This document shows, piece after piece, positions 11,709-22,063 of a stretch of 64,000 nt of DNA. The translations under genes were made by a program, and so were the position numbers. This stretch comes from Nemophila menziesii. Taxonomy: Eukaryota; Streptophyta; Magnoliopsida; Boraginales; Hydrophyllaceae. Location: NCBI GenBank assembly GCA_029959085.1, contig JARWIR010000003.1, positions 37,373,505-37,437,504 on the forward strand, given 5' to 3'. The first letter of the stretch is position 1; each line of letters opens with the position of its first letter. The notes under the pieces are model-generated. The model worked only from the letters and a program-made list of their open reading frames with translations, did not search any database and was not told where the DNA came from.

Positions 11709-11996
11709 TTATTGACTTCTCAACGGCACACAGATAAAGGCGGGGTTCGTCACATTATCCAAGATCAATCCACTAACCACTGAATTATCTTTCTTGAACC
11801 CAACTTCAAGAGCTAGGATCCTATCATAGTGTTCTTTGGTAATTTCCACATTGCCTTCAATGGCGGGGAGTACCTCGAGAACAACAAGATCTAGTTCATA
11901 TGGTTCAAGGAATATCAGTGGCTTTTGTGCCCAACGTTTGAAGTTGGAACCATTGAAAGGATCCAACATAATCACGTTTGGGAATGGCTTTTGCAT
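11709..11996 (-). pseudogene. Truncated Copia gag N-terminus
   Basis: The 95-residue frame begins with LDPFNGSNFKRWAQK, the conserved opening of Copia gag (UBN2/retrotransposon gag). It matches the start of the longer gag at 15059-15787 (EPLDGSNFKRWSQK). It stops soon after about 90 residues, with no zinc knuckle and no pol. It belongs to the element inserted in the lipid-transfer gene and is its only recognisable coding remnant. Confidence 0.7.
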
Positions 11997-12068
11997 TCAA
12001 GGATGAAGCAGCCTCCGAAATAGGAAAACTATTTTACAATCGGTGATATGAAAATATCTTTTTCAAAT

Positions 12069-12971
12069 TGTTGGTAAAAACTAACAATCGCCGATACAGT
12101 AAAAATTCTTTTCATATAAAAATATTTGGAAAAAATGTAATACTACAACTATTACAATACAATGGAAAAATGGAATATAAAGGTATCCCAAAAACCGTAA
12201 TACAACAACTATTACAAGAAATGGAAAAAGAACTTACATGGAAATATCAAAAAAAAATTACTAGATACGATTACACAAAACGTGCATCGTTGAAAAAGAT
12301 ATTCCGGGAGTACCGGTATCTCCAACAATCGTATCCCTCTTCTACTCTTATCTCTATGTCAAAATAATTTGACTAATCATTGAGAATGGAGTGTTCCATT
12401 TTCTGAATTTCTAGAATATTATATCATTCTCTTTAGAATAATATTCTTTCTCACTAGAAGTATTTTCCTATTCTCTCTATAATAATTTTTCCATTCTCTC
12501 TAGAATTACATTTTTTCTCTCCTCTTGAAAAGCAAGTGACAAAGTCACTATTTATAGAGAAAATGATGAGACAAAGGAAAAAAAAACCGTCATATAAATG
12601 CCTCTTCAATGCTCTTTAATGCTAGCCGTTTTTTTTCTTTATCAAATTTTTGTAACTTCCATAACCACAAATATATAAAAGAAAACTATTAATCCTCCAT
12701 CAAGAATAAGGAATTATTTGAAATCCAATAATTCCAATGGTTTTTCTTTTTCATTTTCTAGGTGGGATTTTTTAACACATATAAAGTTTACCCACTTTTC
12801 TTAAGAGAAAGAAAGAATTAATAAAATAAAACTCTTTAATTTTACTAATTCCAACAATTTCTTTCTTAAATTTTTATGTGGGACTATTAGTACACGAATA
12901 GTATTTTCCACTTCTCCCAAGAGCATGAAAGAATAATAAAATAAATTGTCTTTTATTAGATAATTCCAACA
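12069..12971 (-). repeat. LTR (5' LTR of the minus-strand element)
   Basis: It has the same length and apparently the same sequence as the left copy. The minus-strand sequence just inside it begins ATTTGAAAAAG and shows no TGGTATCAGAGC primer site. Confidence 0.93.
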
Positions 12972-13439
12972 TTTCCATTAACCAAACTCTTGCTCTAGCA
13001 CTTCCCGGTGCTTGCAAAGTGCAAACTCCTCCAATTAGCAAATGCAACAGTATGCTCTCTCTCTTTCTCTTTCTCTCTCTCTCTCTCTCTCAGCCCTTTT
13101 GACTAATTTAACATGACCTACCAGCCGCAGTGAACGAACCTGGAACCGCACCATCACCAGGAACATCTCCAGGTAGTTCCTCAACAGATGTTGACACGCC
13201 TGAAACTCCAACTTCATTTAATCCAACAATCCCTTCAGGTATAAAATCAGTATATTTAAATTCCATCATTACTACTAGTATTTCAGTTGATGAATTTATA
13301 TTTTTCTACAGGAGGGTCTAAGACAATCCCAACAACAAATGGGGGAACATCTGGAGGAAACATTGTCATTTCGTCATTTCAAATCACACTCATTGCTGTT
13401 TTACTCCCTGTTTTGGCTTCAATTGTCATTAAAGTTTAA

Positions 13440-14535
13440 GGTTCCTCTTGGAAATCGCACTTGAAGCAGTTCTTTTGAGAAGCTCCTACCTTGCGATATT
13501 GTTAGCTAAGAAAACCATTGTATTTCTCTGCTGACGGCTACCATTTATCATTTATTAATTATATTCTTTTTCAAAGCTGAATACTACCGACCTGCTTAAT
13601 GTAATTCTTTGTTTACTATTATTTCATACATAATCAATGGTAAATTTATTTATTTACTTATTTATGCGACACACTCATATACAAGTTCACCTCGGATCAG
13701 ATAATATATTGTTATCGAGATATGACTCGTTTGCAAACCCCTTTTAATTGTAAAACATAATTGAAGTCGCTGAAATATATTCTCAACTACCAAAACAACT
13801 TCAACTGAGAAGTATAATTTCTCACGTTCACTATTTCCATCACCCCTGAATTTTTTTATTTTATTTTTTTGGTCGGGAATATCACCCTGAACTCAGATTC
13901 GAATAATGTGACTTGAGGAAAGGGGCTGTTCTAGGGATGGGCAGGGGTGGTTGCAGCCCACTTTGCCTCCCGGAATGCAATTCAAATTTGTTATTTTTTT
14001 TTTTTAATTTAGAGAAGAACCTTGAGATAAAAATATAATAACCCGGCCTAATTATTAAAATTAGAAATTATTACCAAAAACACCCCTATCTTAATTAAAT
14101 ATCTTCTCCATCATTGCTTATTAGATTATCTATAAAATTCTAAAAAGTAAACTATACCAAATATACTCCTCTTTTAAACTTAAAATTCTTTAATTCAACT
14201 ATTTTCATCAAACATAAGCCCGTACAACCAACAATGAAAGAACACCACCGCACAAGAGGAAACATCAACGGAAGTTTCTTCTCCAGCCATCACCACCACA
14301 ACACTCACCTTCATTTCCAGCGACACAGCGAGAAGATCGGTATACTTTGCCCAAAGGAATTTTAAAAGACTATGGAAATGGTGGTCCTCGAATGGGCTAC
14401 GAAATTTTGCAATAGTTGATTCGTGTATCTTCTCAAATTCACTAGTAGATGCATGTAAAATCTACGACTCTTATAGACAATACGATATTCTTTTGTTGAT
14501 CAAAATTTGATTGTGTACTTTTGACAACAATTGAA
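13440..14535. other. 3' flank of the lipid-transfer gene and repeat debris
   Basis: The first 200 bp are the likely 3' UTR. After that come AT-rich sequence and, at about 14220-14340, a CACCACC-rich stretch reminiscent of RepB. No gene is seen. Confidence 0.4.
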
Positions 14536-14913
14536 TGTTGAAAGAAACTGGCTTGGGCTTGGCCCATATTGTGGGTGCCCATAATGGGTTAGCCCGACCC
14601 GTATTGTGGTAGTTATTATATTAAATTACTAATATATAAATAAACTCAAGGAAGTTATTTCATAATTAGAATATCAAACACAATTCAAATACGCTTTTTC
14701 TATTCTCTACCTTATGCTTGAAAGACACAAAAATCATCTCTCAAGATCTTTTTAACATATGATAGAAGATCTAGCAGCATTTAGGTTGTGGAATAACAAT
14801 CTTCTTCGTCAAGTAAGTGAATTCAACACTAGAAAGTATTTTGATTCTTAATTCTGCCTAAAAGGTTTGCCTAAAACTTTTTTTTAAAATTTCTTACATA
14901 TGGTATCAGAGCC
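14536..14913 (+). repeat. Copia solo LTR plus primer-binding site
   Basis: It runs from TGTTGAAAG to CTTACA (14536-14898) with a TATATAAATA box at about 14630. It is followed after 2 bp by TGGTATCAGAGCC (14901-14913), complementary to the initiator-Met tRNA used by Copia elements. A second, mutated copy of the primer-site region (ATGGTATCAAAGCC) lies 60-70 bp further on. The gag that follows is on the opposite strand. Confidence 0.7.
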
Positions 14914-15058
14914 ATGTTGCTCGTCTTTGAAATGCTATTTATGGTGTATATATTTGTATGCATATGGTATCAAAGCCATGGTGCTCGTCTTTAACAGTAG
15001 GTTTGAAGTTGTTACCTCCGGATTTTTTGAAGTTACCTTTTGATTTGTTGTTCTTATT

Positions 15059-15787
15059 CTAACCATGAGATTTTCCTTTACCTTTATTCTGACCATGAGA
15101 TTTGTTGTTACCATACCCAGAAGTCTCGACCAAATTTGCCTTCGAAGAATAATGAGGCAGTATTTCAAACTTATCTTTGATGCGATTTGCCTCTTCGGTT
15201 CTCATGTGGCTGATTAGCTCTTGGATCGTCATGTCTTTCTTCTTATGTTTGAGGTGGTTGCGGTAGTCACTCCAGGATGCCGGAAATTTCTCAAGTAAAA
15301 CATTAGCTTGTAAAATTTCACATAGTTTCATACCTTCAGATACAATTTCAGCGCACAGGTTTTCATAAACGTGAACTTGTTCCATGATTGGTTTTTGATC
15401 GGTAATTGTGAACTTAAGCCAGTTTCCGACAACATATTTTTTCTCACCAGAGTCCTCACCTCCGTACTTAGTGTTTAAACGGTCCCAGATATTTTTTGCA
15501 GATTTTTCGTTTACGAACAAATCAAAAAGAGGGTTTGACATGTGATTTAAAAGATGACCCCTAGCAAGTTTATTAGCTTTTTCGTATTTTGAAATCCTAG
15601 CGGATATAGTATTATCCGTACTACCAGTTGAAACGGGAGGGTTTTCAAGTAATACAAAATCGACCTCTAGTTGTTTAAAGAAAATAAGCAGTTTTTGGGA
15701 CCAACGTTTAAAATTGGAACCATCTAAAGGTTCGAATTTCGACATGTCAGGTAAAGTTTTCAAAGACGGGGTTAAAGCTGAAGGCAA
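15059..15787 (-). pseudogene. Copia-type gag fragment (UBN2 family), 242-residue frame
   Basis: The frame opens with the conserved EPLDGSNFKRWSQK, followed by AKNIWDRLNTKYGG and the LLEKFPASWSDYRNHL motif, all typical of Copia gag. It packages element RNA in retrotransposon particles. It ends in a basic GNNKSHGQNKGKGK tail before the CCHC zinc knuckle. A frameshifted continuation is visible to about 14960. Protease, integrase and reverse transcriptase are missing. Upstream on the minus strand (15975-15788) is an LTR-like stretch beginning TGTTGGCTTC, but no primer site. Its orientation opposes the LTR and primer site at 14536-14913, so the locus is rearranged. It is open for 242 codons but cannot be autonomous. 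Confidence 0.8.
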
Positions 15788-16634
15788 GGCTATTACAGTT
15801 TAGATAAAGAAAAGATTCGTTCTTAAATTGGTGGTAAAATTTCGGAACTGTAATGGTAAATAATAGGATCACTTAGCATTTAAATGGGTTTAAACCCATT
15901 CTCCCACCGATGTAGGAAATAAAGTAAAACCCACATGCTGAACCTGTGGACTGAAAAATGAAGCCAACAACCTGAAATTAAGAATAATACTCCATCAAAC
16001 TACATAGATAAATGTTATATCATTATTAAGTCTATCTACCAATTTACATGGAAACATTCTTCAAAGAAATATCAAAACTATTTTATTTTGTCTCTGTTTT
16101 GCATTGTGTGTAGCTTGATCCTTGTGAGAAGCCAAATTATACTTAGTACACAAAATAACTAACTAATTATAAGAAGTACCTTACCATTCACGTAAACTAT
16201 ATGTTCAATCCATTTTTATTCCTATTTTAATGCGAAAAGACATTTATACCACTTGAATTTGGCGTTAATCTCGTGGGTTGTCTAAACAACACAAAGACCG
16301 AATACAGAGAATGGAATATGCCTTAATACTTTGTGTAAAGTCCCTCCCTATCTAGGTTACAATTCTCATTTTCACACATAACATAACACTAATCATAATT
16401 ATTAGTAGTACTATCTAATAAGTATTTTTTTATTTTTTATTATTATAAATTATTAATTTTATTATCCTTATTATTATTATTATTAGTAACGCTTCCAATT
16501 TTTCACACACACGCATATCAAAATTAAACGTGTGTAAACATAGTATTGCCTGCAGCAATTCAAACCCATCTTTAGCAAATTGAAACAAATTAATTAAGTT
16601 AATTATCCAAACCTCAGCCCCATTGCATTTTCAG
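15788..16634. other. Possible LTR remnant, then upstream region of the F-box gene
   Basis: 15788-15975 reads on the minus strand like the start of a Copia LTR (TGTTGGCTTC). 15976-16560 is AT-rich with a TTA repeat at about 16455-16483. 16560-16634 is the likely transcribed leader of the F-box gene, ending at a TCAG/GTAAAC donor. Confidence 0.35.
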
Positions 16635-17641
16635 GTAAACCTTTCTCTATCTATAACTATTTTTTCCCATAGTTTATTTAAATTAAATGTAACCCAATTT
16701 CGTGTTTTTACAATTGAACCTATTTTGATGCGGAAATGATTATTTTTCTGCTGGTCAATGTGTAAATTTTACAGAATCGTAGGTTTTAATCGTCAATTTT
16801 ATATTGTCTTATGGATCTTTTGACGTATATGAAATATTTTGTTGATTTGTTGATCAGATGTGGTGGTATATAGTGATTTTATTGTGAAATTCGTATAACT
16901 TCTTTCACTAGATTGCTTGAAAATCGGTTCTTCGCTTTGAGTTTCGTACAGTAAAAACACGTTTTACCATAATTGAATTGCACCCATGTTTTTTTAGTGA
17001 AACAAATAGTATACATGAATTATGAATAATGAATAATGAATAATGTGTTTTCAAAGATGAGTTTCTTTAAATGTACATTTTTTTTTTATAGCAGTTTGAT
17101 TTCCTATATGACCAAATGTTGAATGTACATCAATACAAGTTATGAACTTTTGAGTAAATCACATTATGTGTTATATCCAATTAATTAAACGTTGCTATTT
17201 CAAAATACAGATTTTTGTTTCTTTTTTAGTTTTTGCTGTGAACTTGTATAGAGATCTGGATTATGTGAGCTTAGTAACGATTAGTTTGGTTTATGCTATA
17301 GCGATTAAGATATTAGAGATAATATGAATTATATGCCAAGATATATTTCCTGAATTATTCCGAAAAACTTTTCTATTGTAGATTTACGATATATCCCCAT
17401 TTATTATCTATATCTGTAATCTGTCTCCGAATATATGCTATATTCATCCAAAAATAAGATTCATCGTAAAAAACAAATTTAAACCGATCGTTTAACGTCA
17501 CTTACGTGAATTAAATATATAATCGCGACAAATTTTCACCGATTGTATGTATTTAATCGGTTTACGCTTTGTATGTTTTTAATCGGTGTACGTATCTTTT
17601 TCTACTATTTATATCCGTCTATTTTCTCTTAATTTTCTCAG
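16635..17641 (+). other. Predicted 5'-leader intron of the F-box gene
   Basis: A strong donor TCAG/GTAAAC at 16634/16635 and a pyrimidine-rich acceptor TTTTCTCAG ending at 17641 frame a 1007-bp T-rich interval upstream of the start codon. Leader introns of this size are common in plant genes. It explains why the reading frame open from 17569 should not be taken as coding. Confidence 0.45.
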
Positions 17642-17679
17642 ATCAATCTCATACACACACACATCAAGTGTTTGATAAA

Positions 17680-18717
17680 ATGTCGGGACTAATCGATGGT
17701 CTCCCAGATGCAGTAGCAATAAGATGTCTTGCTCGAGTACCTTTTCATCTTTACCCAAAATTAGGGTTAGTTTCTCGTTCATGGAGAGCAGCTATTCATA
17801 GTACAGAGCTTTTCAAAGCTCGTGAAGAGGTTAATTCATGTGAGAATCTTTTATTCGTATGTGCGTTTGAACCTGATAATCTTTGGCAACTTTACGATCC
17901 GGTACGTGATCTTTGGGTTACTTTACCTGTACTCCCGTCGAATATCCGCCACCTGGCGCATTTCGGAGTTGTTGCTACTAGTGGGAAATTGTTTGTACTA
18001 GGTGGAGGAAGTGACGCGGTTGACCCACTTATCGGTGACCAAGACGGAAGTTTCGCGACTAACGAAGTTTGGTCGTATAATCCGATTACTCGTGAATGGT
18101 CACGTAAAGCATCTATGTTGGTCCCACGAGCTATGTTCGCGTGTTGTGTACTCGATGGTAAAATAATAGCAGCTGGTGGGTTTACAAATTGTCGTAAATC
18201 GATATCGAAATGTGAAATGTACGATCCGGAAAAAGATACATGGGTTTCAATACCGGATCTAAAACACACACATAACTCAGCTTGTTCGGGTGTATTAATA
18301 CGAGGTAAAGTACATGTATTACATAAAGGATTCTCGAATGTGCAGATTTTAGATGATGTGAAAACAGGATGGACGGTTCATGATTATAATTGGTTACAAG
18401 GACCAATGGCTGTGGTTAAAGGGGAATTATATGTGATGAGTCATGGTATGATTTATAAACAAGAGAAGGAGTTTAAGAAAGTAGTGGCTTCAGCTTCAGA
18501 GTTTCGTAAGAGAATTGGTTGTGCTATGGTGGGAATGGGTAATGGTATTTATGTAATTGGAGGTGTAATTGGACCTGAAAGATGGAATTGGGATATTAAA
18601 GCTATGTCTGATGTTGATGTTATGATAATTGGTAGTGAAAGACCTGTTTGGCATAAGGTTTCTCCTATGACTCAGTGTCGTGGTGCTATACTTGGGTGTA
18701 CTCAGTTCATGATTTAG
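17680..18717 (+). CDS. SKIP30: F-box/kelch-repeat protein, SKIP30 type
   Basis: An intronless 345-residue frame. The N-terminus MSGLIDGLPDAVAIRCLARV starts the F-box (about 4-45), which includes LGLVSRSWRAAI and binds the SKP1/ASK adaptor of an SCF ubiquitin ligase. Kelch motifs follow: GKLFVLGGGSDA (about 107-118), MFACCVLDGKIIAAGGF, ACSGVLIRGKVHVLH, and IGCAMVGMGNGIYVIGGVIG near the C-terminus. These form the propeller that selects the substrate. Length and the closing RGAILGCTQ fit the Arabidopsis SKIP30 family. I chose the ATG at 17680. The frame is open from 17569, but the extra 37 residues lie mostly in the predicted leader intron and have no family counterpart. The substrate is not known to me. 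Confidence 0.93.
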   Translation: MSGLIDGLPDAVAIRCLARVPFHLYPKLGLVSRSWRAAIHSTELFKAREEVNSCENLLFVCAFEPDNLWQLYDPVRDLWVTLPVLPSNIRHLAHFGVVATSGKLFVLGGGSDAVDPLIGDQDGSFATNEVWSYNPITREWSRKASMLVPRAMFACCVLDGKIIAAGGFTNCRKSISKCEMYDPEKDTWVSIPDLKHTHNSACSGVLIRGKVHVLHKGFSNVQILDDVKTGWTVHDYNWLQGPMAVVKGELYVMSHGMIYKQEKEFKKVVASASEFRKRIGCAMVGMGNGIYVIGGVIGPERWNWDIKAMSDVDVMIIGSERPVWHKVSPMTQCRGAILGCTQFMI

Positions 18718-19819
18718 ATTATGTTTTAATGGGTTTTTTTTTATGGTAATTTAGTTGGGCTGCTGGGTAAGTAGTATCAACTATATGTTATGTAATAGTA
18801 ATATTAGTTGTCGTATTTTATGTGTTTTGTGTTTTATTAAATAATGTTTCTGTAATTTGTGTTTTGTGATCAACTATAGTTGTTACTTCTGTGCTTTCTT
18901 TGATTTAATTGTGTTATTTCTTCCATGTTTTCTTCTTTTGGTGGAGGCACATGTGTATTTTGTGTTATTTTGTTTACTTAATTGTACTGTATTTGTTGTT
19001 TGAAATACTGCAATTCAAGAAAAATCTATATCTTGAGCTACCAAGAACTTTTCTTGTACTCTTTTCTTAATCCCTCATTTTCCTTCATCACCACTTCCAG
19101 ATTTTTCAAACAACTGCATTAACTACCGTAATTTTCCTTGAATTTAGTTCTAGGTACACTTAATTTGCAAATAATTACCAAACCAGACCTCCACTGGATT
19201 GATTCATGCATGGTGGTTTTAGGATGGAAGTTTTCCTTGATTATGTTTTTTACTCTATCCCGCGTTATATTTATTTATCGGGTAATTTGAATTTATCCTT
19301 CAGCAAAAACCATCGGTATCAATGCATTGAAGTTACCAGTATTACAAAAATTATCAAGGGGATCCAGTATGCTGGTGCATGCAAAATAATTAATCTATTT
19401 ATAAGTGGATGTATGTTACTTTTAATAAGTTTGGAGGATCTATCTTTTGTCCATAATGAGGGTCTTCTCAATATTGCAATCAATGGGGATAGTAATGGCT
19501 ATACTACTTTTGCTTTAAGAAGGTGCCCATTGGGAGTTTGGTATCTGTTCAACTCTCTGGAACTTGTACCTTTCCTAGCATATTAAAAACTATTAACTAC
19601 CTTAGAGGATGGGATGAACAATTGTTTTGATACAAAAAACAAAAGAAAATAGTATATGTGCTAATGCTAATAGCTTGAAGTATCATATCACACCTATAAT
19701 TATTCAACCCAAAGCGTCGATAAGCTCCAAAAAAGATCAAATACTTCAAACACAGAAACAATAACGATAAAGCTTACATTGATGTTCTTTTACTAAAAGA
19801 ATAAAGTCGTTGCTGATAT
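18718..19819. other. 3' flank of the F-box gene; no further gene recognised
   Basis: 18718-18900 is T-rich and probably includes the 3' UTR. A 126-codon frame at 19206-19586 (plus) resembles no family I know and has no splice or codon support, so I do not call it. Confidence 0.45.
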
Positions 19820-20920
19820 GAAGATTGATAAGATGAGGGCTCGAAAACTATTGTCTTCTTACTCAAAGCTAAAGATCAAGTCCTTTTAGCTAAAAACACT
19901 AACATTGTGGAGTTTGAGAGCCCTCAGAGGCGAATGAGGTCTATTTTGATTGACAAATGACACGATATCATTAAAGATAGGAAGAGGGATGTTTCCCCAA
20001 AGAGATATAGATCTTACTAGAACATCAATTTGGGTCCAGAACTCACACTACCTTTCAAAAAATTTTGTGTACGATATTTTTTTCATATCTGCAGTTATCA
20101 TGGTTTAATTAAGGAATGATTATCTTAGGATGGACACTAAAGTTATTGTCTCAATACTTCGATTCAGAGTGAGGATGAAGATTTATTTCCTTCTTCTTAA
20201 TGAGATTTTTGTTGAATATACTGAAACCAAGCCACATTGGCTAAAATTATGTAACGAGGATGTTGGTTTCTTTTGTTTTATTTGTGGCATTATTGGGCAT
20301 TTGACTCACTCTTGTACCTTTGAAAAGGTTGTGCATAACCCTTATGATAATACTAAAAGATGATTCAGTAATGGTCATAAACTAAGCATGGAAATGATAA
20401 AGGAACCTACCTTTGGAGTCAGACCATTTATTGACTCGAAGTGGTGTGAGTTTTTTTTGTTAATTCTGGATGGGTGTTTTGAAAGTTACCCGTGAGCCTT
20501 TGCGTGATATTAAAAAATCTAAATTATGGACTAGTGAATGTGTTGGAAAATGAACAAATAAGGGATTTCACTATCACGAGGAAGATAGAAACTAACAAGA
20601 AAAGAAACAAAGGGAGAATTTTCTATAGGCATTAATCATCTAGACAATAATTGAGGGTGATCAGATAAAGTAATACAAAGAGATGGTGAAGGAAGTCAAG
20701 ATTAGGTTGGTGCATCTGCAAGAATTACTGGTATGGCTAGTTCTATTGGTACAAGTGAAGGAAATGTTGATTTGGCTGGTTTTATTGAACTAGCCTCCGC
20801 CTATGATTGCCTTGGTGTTAGGGATCTGTAGGAAGCCTAACCTGGATTCTTAGTTTCCCTGAACGTTGGGCTCATACAAGACAAATTGGATGGAAAGTAT
20901 TTGGAACTATGCTAATGATG
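19820..20920 (+). pseudogene. LINE ORF1 remnant with CCHC zinc knuckle
   Basis: At 20130-20363 the frame contains RFRVRMKI, then VEYTETKPHWLKL, then the knuckle CFICGIIGHLTHSC (C-X2-C-X4-H-X4-C). This is the order found in the RNA-binding ORF1 of plant LINEs (DUF4283 plus zf-CCHC_4). The flanks give only broken frames. No adjacent ORF2 is present in this orientation before the next repeats. Confidence 0.6.
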
Positions 20921-21117
20921 CGAGCTTGCTCACAAAGGGTGGTTTTCTATTTATTTTTTTCAATGAATTGTGAATGTAGTAGTGTTACATATTTGCACAA
21001 CTCATACTACATTCACACTATCGACTCACTTATGTGTTGAAATATCAGAGCGGTGGGCTGATGGATTTCATGGGTTGATCATGTACGAATACTAGAACAC
21101 TAGTTGAATTATAGGTG

Positions 21118-21269
21118 CTTATCTTGTACGATGTTTTTATACAAAGGTTCCAAATTTAAATCTGACCAATCCTTTAGAAACAACCTTCAATTGGTTCTTG
21201 TCTTGTAGGATATTTTTATACAAAGGCTCCAAACTTATGTCTTACTAATCCTTTGGAAACAACCTCTCG
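21118..21269. repeat. Tandem pair of about 70-bp repeats
   Basis: Both copies carry TTTTTATACAAAGG, TCCAAA and AATCCTTT.GAAACAACC in the same order. They start at about 21118 and 21198, with roughly 80% match by eye. Confidence 0.65.
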
Positions 21270-21361
21270 TCCTTTAGAATCTGCTTTGGAAAAGTCGTGT
21301 GATTTACCCTAGGGGACTTCAACCCATGACCAAATGGTCATGAGGCCTAATAATTGCTGAA

Positions 21362-22063
21362 AAATGATAAGGAATGTGTTAGAATGACATGAACCGCTTC
21401 ACAACTCCTTCTCTTCTTCTTCTTTCTTGCTCTAGGCGTTTTTTTCTTCTAAAACTGATCAAGGACGGACTAAAGGACCCTTATCTAATGTTAATTTGTG
21501 TATATATAGATCCTGAAAATGTTTTATTGGTCATGGGATTGTTTTAAGTGACAAAACCCACCCAAAAATGTTTTAGTTAAGTGCGGACTAGTTCGAACCA
21601 CGACAACGGCAATTAGCATAACTTTTTTAATTTAGCTCTGATCACAAACCATTGAATCCACGCGTTCCTGACTTCAAATCCTAGTTTGCTATCCAAGGGA
21701 TCCTCTAGAATCATTTTCAATCTTGTGTGGCACCTCGATCAATGCGTTTTCCAAATTTATCTAATACATGCTTTCACTTTCTAAATATGGTCAAGTCTTC
21801 CTTTTTTGCCATGACCAAGAGGTAAGCTCTATTTCTTCACTTCTTATCACTATTACGGAGTATCATTACATCGAAGTAACTAAGAGCTGCACACTTAACA
21901 CACAAATTATGCATAAAGGCACTAGGAATAGCATAAACGCCGAAACTAGACAAAAAAGTGTAAAACATCAATGTATATAGGGAAGTATCCTCAACTAAGT
22001 CCTAAATACCCCTAAAATGATGTCTCATGACTAGATTAATCTATCAGATAAATGGAGACATCA
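21362..22063 (-). mobile_element. RepA copy 2, 5' portion only
   Basis: It ends with GGAGACATCA at 22063, so the minus-strand copy starts TGATGTCTCC. The TATA-like TATATATAG at about 21500 is 560 bp from that end. It matches copy 1 (3600-4302) throughout, for example GAACCGCTTC and CTTGCTCTAGGCG. The rest of the LTR is missing. Confidence 0.7.

Larger units (their letters stand above)
8848..12971 (-). mobile_element. Young non-autonomous Copia-type LTR retrotransposon (4124 bp)
   Basis: Two 903-bp LTRs (8848-9750, 12069-12971) have TG...CA ends and are flanked by the 5-bp target duplication TTTCC (8843-8847, 12972-12976). Orientation is minus. A TATAAATAG-type box lies inside each LTR (near 9330 and 12550 on the plus strand), a gag start lies next to the right-hand LTR, and a polypurine tract GAGTGGGGGAT directly precedes the left-hand LTR on the minus strand. 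Only the gag N-terminus remains of the coding region. Protease, integrase, reverse transcriptase and RNase H are absent, so mobility would need enzymes from elsewhere. Reading the two LTRs side by side I see no difference, which points to very recent insertion. It lies in exon 1 of the lipid-transfer gene, antisense to it. Confidence 0.93.
8602..13439 (+). pseudogene. GPI-anchored non-specific lipid-transfer-like protein (LTPG type), split by an LTR retrotransposon in exon 1
   Basis: Coding parts are 8602-8847, 12977-13049, 13125-13238 and 13312-13439. Without the inserted element and one TTTCC copy they total 561 bp, giving 186 residues with no stop, and all introns have GT-AG ends. The protein has a signal peptide (about 1-25) and an eight-cysteine LTP domain in the order C, C, CC, CLC, C, C. 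A Ser/Pro/Thr/Gly linker and a C-terminal hydrophobic tail typical of a GPI-anchor signal follow. Such proteins sit on the outer face of the plasma membrane and carry lipids for cuticle or suberin deposition. As it stands the frame runs into the LTR and stops at 8856 after 84 residues. It loses the last two cysteines, the linker and the GPI signal, so no working product is expected unless the element is spliced out. Intron 1 holds a CT microsatellite (13053-13092). Confidence 0.88.

Noticed and set aside
17892..18406. Minus-strand ORFs of 125 and 74 codons
   Set aside because: They are antisense shadows of the SKIP30 coding region.
19206..19586. 126-codon plus-strand ORF
   Set aside because: No recognisable domain, no promoter or splice support, and it lies between a host gene 3' flank and LINE debris.
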